NCBI GenBank assembly: GCA_003008705.1
Contig: PDUO01000031.1
Coordinates: 62,001-126,000, forward strand
Length of the DNA stretch: 64,000 nucleotides
Reading direction: 5' to 3'
From: Pezicula radicicola
Lineage: Eukaryota > Ascomycota > Leotiomycetes > Helotiales > Dermateaceae
The stretch's first letter is position 1. Every line of letters begins with the position of its first letter. The notes under the pieces are model-generated. The model did no database searches and was not told where the DNA came from. It saw nothing but the letters and a program-made list of their open reading frames with translations. The position numbers and the translations under genes are program-made. Positions 35,364-47,465 of this stretch are shown here, piece by piece.

Positions 35364-35669
35364 TCAACTCCAACAACCCACCTCCCCCCCAAAACTTTTA
35401 CACCCACAACCCCCCTTATGTAACCCCCTCATCTTCTCAGCCCGTTTCCTAATCTCCTTCTCCTCTCTCTCCTTTTGCCTTATAATCTCTTTCTCAGAGA
35501 CCACAAACTCCGTAATATTTTCCCCAACACTAAGTTTTTGGAAGTCTACCCATTCCTCTGTAGAACTGCTGTCTATGAAGAGTGGTTTACGTTCTTTGGG
35601 CCATATACGACTTTTTGTTGAGTGGAATTTGTGGCGGATGAACTTGATTACATACATCTTCGTTGACAT
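35364..35669 (-). CDS. Hypothetical small basic protein
   Basis: 101 codons from a real ATG (35669). Contains a Glu/Lys/Arg-rich helix (IRQKEREEKEIRKRAEKMRG) and a Cys/Gly-rich end (KGGCGCKSFGGEVGCWS). No family recognised. It lies at the edge of a gene-poor region, and support comes only from length, start codon and a protein-like composition. Confidence 0.4.
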   Translation of the reverse strand: MSTKMYVIKFIRHKFHSTKSRIWPKERKPLFIDSSSTEEWVDFQKLSVGENITEFVVSEKEIIRQKEREEKEIRKRAEKMRGLHKGGCGCKSFGGEVGCWS

Positions 35670-37666
35670 TTTTCTTATTTCGTCTAGGAAATGAGTATAA
35701 AAGTAGTGTTGAGGAAGTGGGTATGGTGTGTTTTTAGTGGTGGGTAGTATGGTAGTTGATGAGGGTAAATTTCTTCTGTTGGATGTTGTGCTTTCAAATG
35801 GTATCGTTATTAGATCTTGGAGAAGGTTTGATTTGATTGAATGAGAATGTTGAACTATTTTTTCTTTTGAAATTCTGGTAGAGTCTCAGTCTAGCATAAT
35901 TATATATTCTCTTCGAATTTCCAAGGGAACTGACTAAGTGGACTCGTGACCTCGTAGTTCACGTTAAGATAAAGTCCGGTTTGTTAGTTCGCCAATTTTG
36001 TAAAAGGGAGCTAGTGGTAGAAAACTTTGAAAAGTCTTACAGGCCTAAGAACTTGAAGCTAGAAGTATCATATCAGAACTAGAGTATGATCGTTCAGCCA
36101 AATCGAAATTAAAGTTAAACTCCATGAATGCTTCACAATGTACGAAAGGTATTAGAAGCCCCCTTGAATTTGAACAAAATAAGTCAACCTCTGACTACCG
36201 GCTTTTTCATCTTACAACTAAGAAGTTATTATGCTCAAGTCTAATACAAAAAATACAGTGATAAGCGACCGTCTTCCCCCTTTTGAATGTCACTCTGCAT
36301 AAGCGAGATCACATGATTGTGCTTATTGTGATGATTTTGTTCTTTTTAATGTGAGTAGACTATAATATAATACATCTGAATAGTTTTTCTGCAATTAACA
36401 ACTGCATATACCATGTTTCACCATAGAAATCATCCAAAGACTTCCAATACATTGTTTGAAAGAACAAAACCTTTGGTCTAGATTGACAATTGTTTTGAGC
36501 TTGACAAATGGTGGCCCAATTCAATACACACCGTCATTCCATATTATGAGAAACACCTGATCATCGCTATATTCACAGGCCATTTCATGTTGCTTATTCT
36601 CACAAACTACGAAGACCTACTTGTCCTCATAGCCATGAGTATCAGTGTTATCTGCACTGGCAAGAATATCAATGGTGGGAATCGAGTTGGCTTGGGTAGA
36701 AAGAAATCTTGAGAATACCGATGGCGATTGAGCAAACGAACTGAGGTCGACGACTGGATTACTTTCCAGAGCCGGTGGCGAATCGATCCCTCAGCGCATT
36801 ATTGATAGCAATGGTATCTAGCCGACCATAGCCCGTATCTCCAACTTTTGCTAGGGAGAGCACAAGGGAGAAAGCTAGGAATTTGGTTTGGGTGAATCAC
36901 TAAAGCTAAGGTTCTCCAAAGAGAGGAGGCCCATTGTAGATGGTTGCGCTTTGTCAAGGCTGGGGAGGATTTCAATAAAAAGCAGGCCTGTTGACAGAAA
37001 GTTATATTAGCATGGTTGTTCTTACTGCCATTTTCTTTGCTATTTGACAGGGGCCTGTAAATTTTGAAAACTAACCTTGTCGAGACCGACCGTATGCTAA
37101 AATCACCCTTTGTGTTGAATTTGAGTCTCCCTTTTCTTCAAATCTGTTGCCTTCTTCAATTGGGTGTCCCTTGTCAATATGGCTGGAGGCTTGATCTATT
37201 GTAGATCAACCAACATATGCTTATTTAGTTCTGGAAGGCTGTTTGAAATTGATTTAATTAGCAGCTCGATATGGGGGAACCGAGGTTGTTGCAAGAGTTC
37301 GCTGTCCCACGAAATGCACGGTTAACATCAGAAGACCTTGAAAGATCATACCCGATTTGCTGATCGAGAGTTCCGCCTATGTATATCCATGGTTACTGGC
37401 TATTGGTGAAATGAGAGATGTGTAGATGAAGAAACAAGGGTATGTGACGCCTTTTTGCTTCCTGGCAGGAGATTACACCTGCGCATTTGGACGTCCGAAG
37501 AAGGTATAATGAGCTCTTTTAGGAGACTTGATTGTGTGCTTAGTTGAATATTGTAGAACAATAGCTGTTTTGAAAAGATCGAAGTGATGTATGATCTTGG
37601 GGAGGCCGTTGTGCATTGTGACCACTAGGCTCAAGAAAGTCAAGGCGCTGTAAAGAATACATTTGT
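35670..37666. other. Gene-poor region
   Basis: About 2 kb, AT-rich, with stops in all frames. Could be intergenic or an ancient, unrecognisable element. Confidence 0.5.
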
Positions 37667-37905
37667 TTAGGCCATGATGAGAACGTTAGCTTTGTGCAGG
37701 TATTTGACCTGATAATTCTGACCTCAAACTTAGAACCTGTTATGGAGTTGTAATGTACTATCTGTTCAGTTTTAATTGAAAGTGTTCGCAAGAGTCGAGG
37801 TACTTGGAAGAACCCATCTGTTCATGACATGATAAGAACCTTGGCTTTATGTAGGTTCTTCACCTGGATACTTCTGCCAGTGTCGTCTCGCATCGTGATA
37901 ACTGG
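37667..37905 (-). repeat. Two tandem paralogous exon-like units
   Basis: Units at 37667-37750 and 37822-37905 are diverged copies. On the minus strand, in matching frame, they read QVKYLHKANVLIMA-stop and QVKNLHKAKVLIMS-stop, each ending at a stop codon right after the shared block. The shared frame and conserved end suggest duplicated last exons of a small gene, now possibly decayed. Family unknown. Confidence 0.45.
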
Positions 37906-40559
37906 TGTTATGATGAGCTTCAGTCGTATTTGGTCGATCTGTAGTTGATATGGGGTTTTCCCATGAGGATCCTTGTTCCTACGGGAACTGTTTGTAATTA
38001 GCACAGTATTCGTTCAGGTCTTTCATAGAGATGTAAAAGAATCAATAACGATAGTAAGAACATAAATAATAAAAATAATAGTCTTGACAGCATTGGACTA
38101 TTTTGTCGAGAAATAGTGCAGGTTTCACAAAGTTTGCTGTAACTTTAACTAGCCATTAATTGGGTTTGAAAAGAGGGAAAAGATACGTACTAAGGGCTGC
38201 GTGGGAGTATCTCTATTGTAAGCTGTTGAATAAACAAATCTGTCTGCAGACATGCTTCAACTAATTCCTCGATAAGTTTGCGACAGTTGTAGAAGAAACT
38301 GAATGAATGAAAACAGTTTAGTAACAAGCAAAACCTCGTTCGGCAAGGAAGACCAACCACACAACTCAAAGTCAAGACCAAGCTGAGGTTATCGTATTTG
38401 CAAGTTACCTTTATCAAGATGACAAGAGTTAACGGGACAAAATCAATCGCAACTTCTCTACCTGTTCCTTCTTGTTCGCTTTAGTTTTCACTGTTAAGGA
38501 GTACAACTTGTTTCTGCTCTGGTTCCTGTTTAAATCAGATCAGCCTAGTTTCAAGGCAGGTCCTGAGAGTTTTTGATAGTAAACAAGATCTGATGGTGTC
38601 TCTGAATATTCCCTGCTGATAATAGGAAAATCGGGGTTACAGATCGCGGATCCTTCGATGGCGTGGTTTGGGTGGCCGCAACAAAGACACATCATCTATA
38701 GAGTATCTATATAGATGATGTGCACTAGACTTTTAGAGTACATGGTGACGCCTTGTACTAGCAGACTTTATTAGTGGGGAAACACATTCCCGCTATATCC
38801 AATTGCTCATTATGACTCGAGAAGGATGGACTCGGTGCGCTCGAGTTCTCGAAAGAGAAAGGGTAATTACTGGCTGGTGGTAACCGCGGTGATGTCGAAG
38901 ACTGGTTGTTGAACGGCGACATCGCGGAGGATGAGATGGTTTGGCGATGCAATGTCTCGACTTGAAATATATATAGCTATTGATAGAGGGTCTACTTGGA
39001 AACTGAGCCAACTGTGTCTTTCCTTATTCAAGGTCTACACTTCTTCATTGAAATCTTGCCGAAAACCTCCATTTGGCAAAGATGAACTTGGGGTCTCCAT
39101 CAACCTGGCCATTGTCATGACTTCTGGTGGGCTCATGAAAAACGGATAGCATCTTCTTGTAGATGATTCCTGACTATAGTCAGAAGAAAAGCTTTCTTAG
39201 CTTTCGTTCATCAATGAGCGTTCTCGAACATGGATATATTACAAAAATTTGACTAATTTAATCATTCTCATTCGGAGGTAGTGTAAATCCACACATTCAA
39301 AAAAGAGGGATCTTTGGGCTTCTGCTTCAGTGCAGGGTTTTCTTCGAGAGATTCTGATGTCCAAAGAAATTTGTAGCTTAGGACAGAGTCCATCTGTAAA
39401 GAAAGCCCAGCTTTGAACTAGAAGCTTGTTTAAAGAAAGGATGTTTTGCAGCAAAAAAACACATGAACATTTTTCATGCAAAACCATCACAAACAAGTCT
39501 GGTCCCCCACGCTTGAAATTCCCAACTTCCAAAGATTCCGTTGGCGTCAATTTTTTTATAGAAAAATCGTCCAGTGTCTAAGATTGGCCGAAGGTGGTAG
39601 GTACTGTTGGACGAGATCTGTCGTTCAGAAGAATAAGAATTCCGCAGGGTATTGATTTTAACAAGGGCACTTTCAACTTCCAGCTTTGTAAGGGAATCGT
39701 AAAACCCAAGCACCACCTTGTAGTTTTCATTGACAATGGTATGGACTTACGAGTTGAGGCAAAGGTATCTGCGTATGGTAAGGTTTAGGCATCTACAAAA
39801 TTGACGATGGTCAGCAACTTGTTGGGAGTTTTCTTGCGGAGGAAACTTATAAGGCATCAATATGAAAACCAATCCGATAGAAAGGGTGACCAAGAGATTT
39901 GGTCATTTCCAATGATCAGTTGTATATTCTACGTTTCGAAGACCAGTTCAAGGCCGTGATGGGGACAGAAAGGTAGGAGAGACCAAAAGACTATTTCGAT
40001 AGTATACAATGTAGACGTCTAACAAGCATGTGCTGTGATGAGTTCTGCGGATGCTGATAGAAGATTTGGGAGGCTCGAGGGCTTGGGGTCGCTGGCAACT
40101 ATGTGCAAGTCAGCTATCAGCGATTTTGATGGCCACAAAATGAGGTAAACACCTACATTTAACAGCCAACATGGTTCTTAACGGTTGAAGCGTTTTCTTT
40201 GTGGTCACTGGGATGTTGGGTAGATCTCCGAATCTGCGACTTACGGTGTACACCAACGCAGAGGCATTGCGATGGATAAAGGTAATGGGGTTTCAAAATG
40301 CCATGTGTAGTGTAACTGAGATACATGAAGTTGCAATTTGACGAATGCATTGGCCATGAACCTCCAACACCGCTAGTTTGTATTTCAAACCCTCTTCCTC
40401 CCTCGCTGCCCTCTTTGCTTTCCCCTTTCAATCTCAGCCAATCCATCCCGCTCCATATTCGTTTCAGTCATCCTTGATATCTGTGCTGAAGAAGACATTA
40501 GCTCCCATATGCACTGAAAAGGTTGAAGCGGTTGTACTTTGGAGGAAGTTTGGGGAGGA
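37906..40559. other. Gene-poor region
   Basis: Apart from the hairpin, only weak coding-like stretches exist. Minus-strand frames at 39474-39716 and 39239-39550 have protein-like composition but no recognisable family and no splice model that I could close. A small ATG-started frame at about 40473-40628 lies just before the repeat array. Confidence 0.4.
38688..38722. repeat. Perfect 13-bp inverted repeat (hairpin)
   Basis: Arms cacatcatctata (38688-38700) and tatagatgatgtg (38710-38722) flank a 9-nt loop. Could be a target-site relic of a small inverted-repeat element or an RNA hairpin; no coding context. Confidence 0.7.
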
Positions 40560-41645
40560 AATAACAAAGACAGAAGCTACTGTTGGAGTTTTGTGTTGTT
40601 GAGGCTGTATGTTGTCATCCATATTGGCGCTGCTTTTGCTTTTGAGCTTATATATGTCCTTGTCAATTGGCCAGGCCTTTTAGGGACGGTACCCAGGTCC
40701 CACAAGTGTGTTTGACGAGGCGTCGCATACTTGCCGGCTCGGTTGGGATTGGTCGCTGTTGCTGTGGTGCTACCAAGGCTTTCATTGATCCCCCCAGAAG
40801 ATTGGTGAGACGTATTATTGAGAGAAATGGGCCCCCCGGGCCCTCCCAAGGTGTTTGTTCTTAGGTGAAGCTAGGGGCGAAGGGAGGAACCCAGAGGGCA
40901 GTAGATTCTTGATAAATTGTTCGTCGCTAAAGTCCGCGATGATTAGGTCGATTGATAAAGTAGACTGGCTTGGTTTCGACTTACCAAAAACATTTCCCAG
41001 GATGGCAAACACCCGGGGCCCTCCAGGGCCTCCCAATGGCATTGGAGGCTAGGTGGGAGACACCCGGAGGGCAGAAGTACAATTTTGTACTGGCTACTTC
41101 AAAGCCCTTGGGCGATCAGCTGTAATGCAACCTATTTTGCAGAACTTGGAACCTACCAATTAAGTCACCCAAACAGGCAAACACCCAGAGCCCTCCGGGT
41201 CCTCCCCTGTGCAGTCTTGAACTTGGGTTGGGAGGTACCCAGAGGGCAGAAGTTATCCAACTTCCATCAACTTGTTGTATTCAAAATCCTTGATGATTAG
41301 CTATGCTCCATGGTGTGCGGAAGAGTGTATTGCGAACCTACAAGTTGTTGTCGATGCAGTCTGACCCCCCGGACCCTGCCCAAGTGTTTGTTCTTAGGTG
41401 AAGCTAAGGGAGGGGGAGGGCCGGAGGTGCTGCTTCGCCATCTTTAGCGCTCGCTGCTGATATGTCAGCACATATGCGTATAAAGCGGTTGCGCTGCGGA
41501 AGTAGGAATATATAAAGGAATTTCAATAGATGGGAGGTTTGAGGGAGCGGTCTGAAGCTGCGCGAACGCGATGCAGAAGCTGGAAAAGAAGAGGAGCTGC
41601 TTACTTGTGAACTCCGGAGAGTTCTTCTCCTCAAAAGTCATTTCT
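40560..41645 (-). repeat. Array of exon-like units with GC-rich inverted repeats (locus 1)
   Basis: Four units spaced about 175 bp apart (centres near 40845, 41030, 41210, 41385). Each has on the plus strand a ggccctccgggtcctccc-like arm followed 30-50 bp later by gggaggtacccagagggcag, i.e. an imperfect inverted repeat. Read on the minus strand, each unit has a pyrimidine-rich acceptor (e.g. AG 41050-41049), a short exon-like segment coding LGGPGGP-type residues (LGGPGGPRVFAILGN; RGGPGGLWVFACLGD; LGGPGGPISLNN) and a donor such as GTAAGT at 40984. A possible first exon with ATG (MTFEEKNSPEFTS) ends at a GTAAGC donor near 41605. The phases of all units do not close into one frame, so the gene model is unresolved. 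Locus 2 at 60.9-62.3 kb is paralogous. Confidence 0.55.
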
Positions 41646-43794
41646 TCTTTTTAAAGGCATCGAAGAAGAAGAAGAAGAAGAGAAGGATGAGGATGAGGAT
41701 GAGGATGGTGTTAATTCTTGGTGGCTCGCTGTTTGTGCGGAGGAGAAATTTGGGAAGGCAGCAGGACATCACTTCAAAATGGCCGACGCGAAAGAAGCGA
41801 TGCCGCTTCAGGCTTTAGTGCACTTCATTAGTTTATCAAGGCTTCAATTTCTACTTTCTGTTCATTCCTGGAGTTTCATTGCTTCTACGGCCAAATTGAT
41901 ACTGTTTGGTAGAAGATACTAAGTACCTGATCCTTTTCATGGAGGATAGGGCAATCATTTCATTCTTCAATGGTACCTTTGCAAGCAACTAACGGAGCTT
42001 TGAAATCCTGTAAAGTGCTGCAGCTGTTGATCTGCAAGCCATACCTTCCTGGACGGCGCTACAATCACCGCTGGAGGAGCTTCGAGCAACATCGTCACTT
42101 CAACATATCTCTTTAGTATGGTTCCTGTCTACAACATCTAAATGGCGAGGCCAGAGTCCAGTCCCAAAGCTCCTTAATTGCAGGCTTCCTCTTCTCTACC
42201 GGTCAGGAAGGGAGTCGCGCTGCTAGAGCAGGGGATTCTGTGGAGGCTTGGGCCGATGTCGCACTTCGCTGTATTACTCCTGTATTGTATCTACGCTACA
42301 CACTAGCTGCAATAACTCAATCAACAATACCAAGGATTCAGAATTATTCTTAATCTTGGGTGATATCCATTTCTAGTATGTGCAAAGTACTACGCTGTGA
42401 GATTCGACCATGGGAGCATGTCAAGTCTACCTTTTCATAACTTCTCAATTTGGCATAGAACTTGCTTTCCTTCCTGGATGTGGTTTCATTGGGCATAAAT
42501 TTAAGTCTCAAATTTTTACTATTCGCCTTCTCCTAAGTTGGTATTGTTGTCACTGTGGGATGATTTCTGGGTTTCGGCAGGCAGGCCCATTGGCATCACT
42601 GCATAGTCACACGCCGAGATTCAACTTTGCACTACACAAACCACCACCATACTCAGTTCAAAGTTGTTGAGACCGCCTCGTTTGGCGCAAATTCTACTGC
42701 GTGCAAAGATGGTCTGAAAATATTCAAGTGTACTGAAAGTGCTCGCTTAGTAATCTCTGGCATCTTCCGTGTGGATGGAAGGCCACGACAAAGATATTGT
42801 GCTGTACGAATTTCAAGAATGACACAAATCAGCCAGAGCAGAAACTTTTAGTCCATGTCTTCCCACCTATGTTAAGACTTACAAAGGTGAAAACCTCAAA
42901 GCCTGCTTTATAAGCGTTTGGTTCAGCGTCTCTTAGTCAGGCGACCTAAACGGCCTAGGGATTTTGGTCAGCTCAGCTTCCCGGTCTAAAGATCTTACAG
43001 CTCTATATCACTGTTGCAATTCTCAAGATATCTGCTCCTCACCCATAATCCCAGAGAAGTTGTTCCGTGGTAAGGAGGAAGATTCTCGTCAGGCATCAGA
43101 GTCCCAGAGAAGTTGGACCCAGACAAGGCTGAGATTCTGATCAGACATGAATTTCGAAAGGCTACTGTCTTTTTTAATCATGTTTCTGAACAAAACACTG
43201 GCTGCAAGCTGATACCACGAAACTAAATGACAACGCAAGTGATTGCTTTTCGGATGAATGTCTATTTCAGGAGACATTTTGTAGTTTCATAATCTCAGTT
43301 CACTACCGTCATAAAATATATAAATTCATCACCTTTCTCTTTCAAGAAGTCGCTTCCTTTCCTCTATCCTCTAGTCTTGCAAGTGAAACCTGAAACCACC
43401 CAACCATTCAGACGACCCACCACAGTATCCTAAGGAAAACCATCACAAATATATTCACAATTTGGGTAAGTCAAACTAACTCAATAACTCAGAATGCCGA
43501 TTGCCGTACTAGACTGCTTAACTCAAGAAGCTAGCAATACTTTAGAGCTATTTTCTAGCTATTGTTGCTAATTAAAATCTTGTTATCAATTGTCAATCAA
43601 CTAATAACTGGCTCTTATTGTCCACCCTCTCACATTCTCTCTGTTCGCATCGTTTTTCTATTCTTGTATTCAAATTCACCCCCACCACAAAATCCCTATG
43701 TGAGTTGAAAAATCTTCAAACATCTCATAAAATTCCCAAACAACTAACAACTCAATCAACTTCAACAACACCATCACCACCAAAACCTTCAAAA
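41646..43794. other. Gene-poor region with small repeats
   Basis: Includes a GAA/GAGGAT microsatellite (about 41660-41710) upstream of locus 1, and a two-unit, roughly 50-bp tandem duplication near 43050-43150 (cccagagaagttg repeated). No supported gene. Confidence 0.45.
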
Positions 43795-44221
43795 ATGCCT
43801 CACCCCAGCGACCTCATGTAAGTTCACCTGTCTTACCCAGATCTGAGTAACCCACATCAACTTGGTTACCCAAATCAACTCAGTTACCCAAATCAACCCA
43901 GTTACCCAAATCAACCCAGTTACCCACATTAACTTGGTAACCCAGAATGCCAATCCTCTTTGTTTCCACCCAACCCACCAAATCTCTCAACCCACCAATG
44001 CGCTACCAGAACCAACGTCGCCCTCACCCTCGCCCCGACCACCTCACAGTAAGTCAGCCAGAACCTAGAATTATGGGCAACTCAAACTAACTCAGTAACC
44101 CAGCCACTCCTCGCCACCAACACCACCAATACCACCACACCAGAGAGAGAGAAGGACTGCGGTTGCTTTTGGGGAGAGTGGAGCTTCGGCTGGAAGTGTG
44201 GCTTGTTCTGTTTTTAAGTGA
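43795..44221 (+). CDS. Candidate small spliced gene (mini-gene copy 1)
   Basis: ATG 43795 encodes MPHPSDLM and is followed by GTAAGT at 43818. The presumed intron contains an 18-bp tandem repeat. A second exon-like stretch (Arg/His/Pro-rich, about 43945-44050) ends in another GTAAGT, and a third, after AACCCAG near 44103, reads QRERRTAVAFGESGASAGSV to TGA 44219-44221. Frame choice between exons is not certain; the RERR frame is favoured because a second copy downstream keeps it. Product would be a short, disordered protein of unknown function. Confidence 0.35.
43855..43950 (+). repeat. 18-bp tandem repeat, about five copies
   Basis: Unit close to gttacccaaatcaacyca, copies slightly diverged, inside the proposed first intron of the mini-gene. 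Confidence 0.8.
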
Positions 44222-44334
44222 TGTTTGACTAGAGTACCAAGGAATAGATTAAATGAAACAAATTCACAAACACAAATGACAGATTCTATTTTTTACTTGT
44301 GAGATGCTGAATTCACGAATTAATTTGGGTAACT

Positions 44335-44613
44335 TATAACAAGTTGACAACTCAAGATAACTTGGCAACTCAAAATAAGTGTGTAACTGAAAACAAGTGC
44401 GTAACTGAAAACAAGACAGCAACTCAAAACAACTTAGTAACTGACAGCTCCTCCCACAAACCACTACTCCCAGCACCTGCACCCTACAAAAGAGAGAGGA
44501 GGAATGTGGAATTTCTGGAGAGACAGGCAGGAATTTTGGTTGAAAGTATTGTTTTAAAAAGGACACCAACCCGCAAGGAAGGAATATATCACAAAGTCAT
44601 GAGCACATCATAG
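44335..44613 (+). pseudogene. Second copy of mini-gene 3' part with its own tandem repeat
   Basis: A tandem repeat of about 18 bp (gtaactgaaaacaagtgc-like, 44335-44445) is followed by a stretch reading YKRERRNVEFLERQAGILVE, alignable to the last exon of copy 1 (RERR start). No first exon is seen, so it looks like a partial tandem duplicate. Confidence 0.4.
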
Positions 44614-45270
44614 ACAGGCGATCTCAGTATCTATCTATAAGAAATCACCTGTGTTGTCACTGACTATCCCGCTGCCAATCTAAGCATTAGAAAAAGAAAA
44701 AAAAAAGAAAGAAAGAAAGAAAAAAATTACCCCCACAAAGAACAATAACGTGTGTAATCTGTTAGTTCAATATACACCGCCCTTCTTTAAACTTTCACTA
44801 TTTCTTTTGGGACGTCCTAGCCGATCGTTCTCCTTCCTCCTCTCCCTCTTCAGGGCAGTAAGAAACCAACTTAGGAGCCTCCTTCTCTGTGCATGTCTAG
44901 GTTCTAAAAGGCATTAAATAATTTAAATATTTTGAGCAATCCTTATCTACTTAATTTGAATCACAGCAATGCGAAATTAGGACAAGCAACATGAAAACAA
45001 AGAAAGCGGTGGAGGCTCCCCTCGTCACAAGTGATGGGTCACATAATTTTGTCTAAAAAGGGGCTCGGCTCGATATTCATCTTTACATAGTATTCGCTAA
45101 ACTTCCGCGTACGGAAATACGACGATACGAGTACGAATATATCAGCATGATTTCTTTCAGTCTGTACAGCACTGTGCAACATTTCTACGATAGGTATCAT
45201 TGATTATTGTCGTTGCAGACTCCAACCATAAGTCCATAATAGAATTCAAGTGCGAAGAACTTCAAAGGCT
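44614..45270. other. Intergenic with A/G microsatellite
   Basis: A poly-purine stretch (aaaga repeats) at about 44690-44728. No gene. Confidence 0.6.
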
Positions 45271-47465
45271 CTACTTCCTCTTTGTGGCGCCACTCTTTTT
45301 CTCTCTGCCAGTCATCTTAGCAGCAACAGCAACAGCATCTGCAATATCTGCCTTCTTAGCACCCTCACTTCCAACCTTGACATCTGTGTCCCCGCCAGCA
45401 ATACTTTTTAGAGGTGCGTTGGCAGTCTTCTCCTCAACCTCCTCATCATCACCCCCTTGACCAAACTCATTGACACGGGTATAATCAACCTTGTACTTCC
45501 AACTTTGGTACAGATAAACAAAGAAGATAACATCATCTCTGAGAGTAGCTAATCGATGAAGCGTAGGCATCTTGATCGTGAAAGCGAAGAGATCATCAAT
45601 GAAAGTATTGAGGAACTTGTAAGTCATAGCTCTGGCAGGCATGTGGGCAACAGATTTAAGGCGGTAGTTGATGTACAGGGATGGGACCATCATGAGAAAG
45701 CCGTAGGCATAGACGCTACCAACGAGAGTGGCAATGACGAAGGAGTACCAGGATTTGTGTGATTCATACTTGAGAGAGTAGGCTGCGTAGGCCACGAGGA
45801 GAGGGGCTGCAATCATGTATAGGTATTTGAATGCAACGGCGTCGTATTCCTTGGTCTTTTCTTCAGTCTCGGACAACTCATGCTTGTCCTCGAAAGCAAT
45901 GTAATATGGAACCAATGATCCTGGAGCGGTTGGGCGAATTCGAACATCAACAACAGTGGTGATCTTCCAGAATTCGAGAAGAATACCCATGCCTTGGCTG
46001 AAAAGGATCATCCAACTGGTGTTTTCGTTATTGTCGAGAAGATAGAGGAAGATGACAGCCTGCATGAAGACATTTCCGAGAATAGATCGGACTGAAATTC
46101 CAACATTATTCTTCTTATTGCGGAAATGGCTGATATCGGATTTGAAGGCCAACATCTCGAAAACCATGTGGAAGATGCTAACAACAACTGTTGTACCGAG
46201 GAGGTAGATGTTCGTATCGAGAAGTACTTCCTTGATCATTTCAAACTCACTGCCATCGCCACCTCCTGGGACAGAACCACCTAGAGAAGTTAGCTTGGGA
46301 ATTTCAAGTTTGAAGGATTGACTCACCAGCAGCAGCCGTTCTAGCACTCTGTTTCGCACCCTCATCAACACTTGCCAGAATGCTAAACTTCCAGTTTGCA
46401 GCATTATTGAGATCGATATGAATTGGCAATCTGGTGACAGTTGAATTAAGAGTTGTCATGTGGGTCCTCAATTGCCAGAAAGTGTTCACGAAAAGAACTG
46501 GGTAATACCATCCATTCTGTCCCGTCTCATCTCGAGCACGAGTTGGTTCCAAGTGTACATATTGGCGAATAGCAGGCTGCAAAGTCGTGAATTGCATAAC
46601 TCCAGTGTCTGGAACGAAGGACAAGGTGAAGTTAGGATGGTAATGCGATGTAATAATTCGTCCTTGGGGAACATCTTCCTCGGGCTACCCACTGTTAGTA
46701 AACGAGCGAATACCTCACTGTATTCAAATTCAACATACCTCGTCACTCTCGTCAGCAGCTGCTAGGAGGTTCTTAGTTTTTACGATCTTTTTCTGCAGAA
46801 TATACTGAGTCAAAGGATGAACGAAGTGATAGGCTCTCGATGCGTCGTATCCTGGGGTGGCTGGATCTAATTTGCTCCCAGAAAGTCCGACGTAAAAATG
46901 CGCCCACAAAGTACCATTGTTCTGGACTTCCTTGGGAACAGGGAAACTTGTATCAATGACTCGTTTTTCCTCATAGTTTCCGAACACAAAGCCCATCTCA
47001 TCCAGAACGATATTCTCCCGATCAACTTGGGCAAGAGGCTTTGGGACGAAAGATGGCGATACAACAATAGTAATGTCTAATGGGCTATTGTCTGGCCACA
47101 TGGGCGCAATGCGCTGAGGAATTGGATTGTATATCGCGCCTTCTGCGAGGGAGTCGGGTCGAGCATGATAAGGGGGGATGACGCCGGTATTCGCGGGCAT
47201 TGTAACTACAGCACCGCTCGCATCCGTAGTTGTAGTTGTCGTCGCCCTATTCCCTCCACCTGTGATTTTCCCCATTACGAATTGCATTCCCACGAAGACA
47301 GCGAGGCCCTGGAGGACCGATTTCATCATTGGCTGTTTCCGCAACACCCATCAGTAAATTCCCGTTTGATGCATCAGGACGAGAATAACGCACACTCATG
47401 CCACCGCCATTGCCTTGAGCTTGCGCGCCCGCAGCCGCTGGAGCTGGAGCTGTAGGAGGAGGCAT
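45271..47465 (-). CDS. CLPTM1 family membrane protein
   Basis: Multipass ER membrane protein homologous to cleft lip and palate transmembrane protein 1. Predicted 677 aa; exons 47465-47394, 47332-46739, 46684-46327, 46280-45271, all GT-AG. The N-terminal helix is MKSVLQGLAVFVGMQFVMGK. The large luminal part has NGTLWAHFYVGLSG and TSHYHPNFTLSFVPDTG, with several N-glycosylation sequons. Family blocks follow: NTFWQLRTHMTTLN, DTNIYLLGTTVVVSIFHMVF, EMLAFKSDISHFRNKKNNVG and SYINYRLKSVAHMP-like LYINYRLKSVAHMPARAMTY. Human CLPTM1 retains GABA-A receptors in the ER and CLPTM1L scrambles GPI precursors; the fungal role is not known. The tail is Ala/Lys-rich. The first intron is inferred (donor GTGCGT 47393). 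Confidence 0.9.

Noticed and set aside
42410..42851. Overlapping plus-strand frames with hydrophobic and Cys residues
   Set aside because: No signal-peptide-like start with consistent splicing, no homology recognised.
43855..43950. Regular short repeats resembling a CRISPR array
   Set aside because: Contiguous 18-bp tandem repeat without unique spacers, in a eukaryotic intron-like context.
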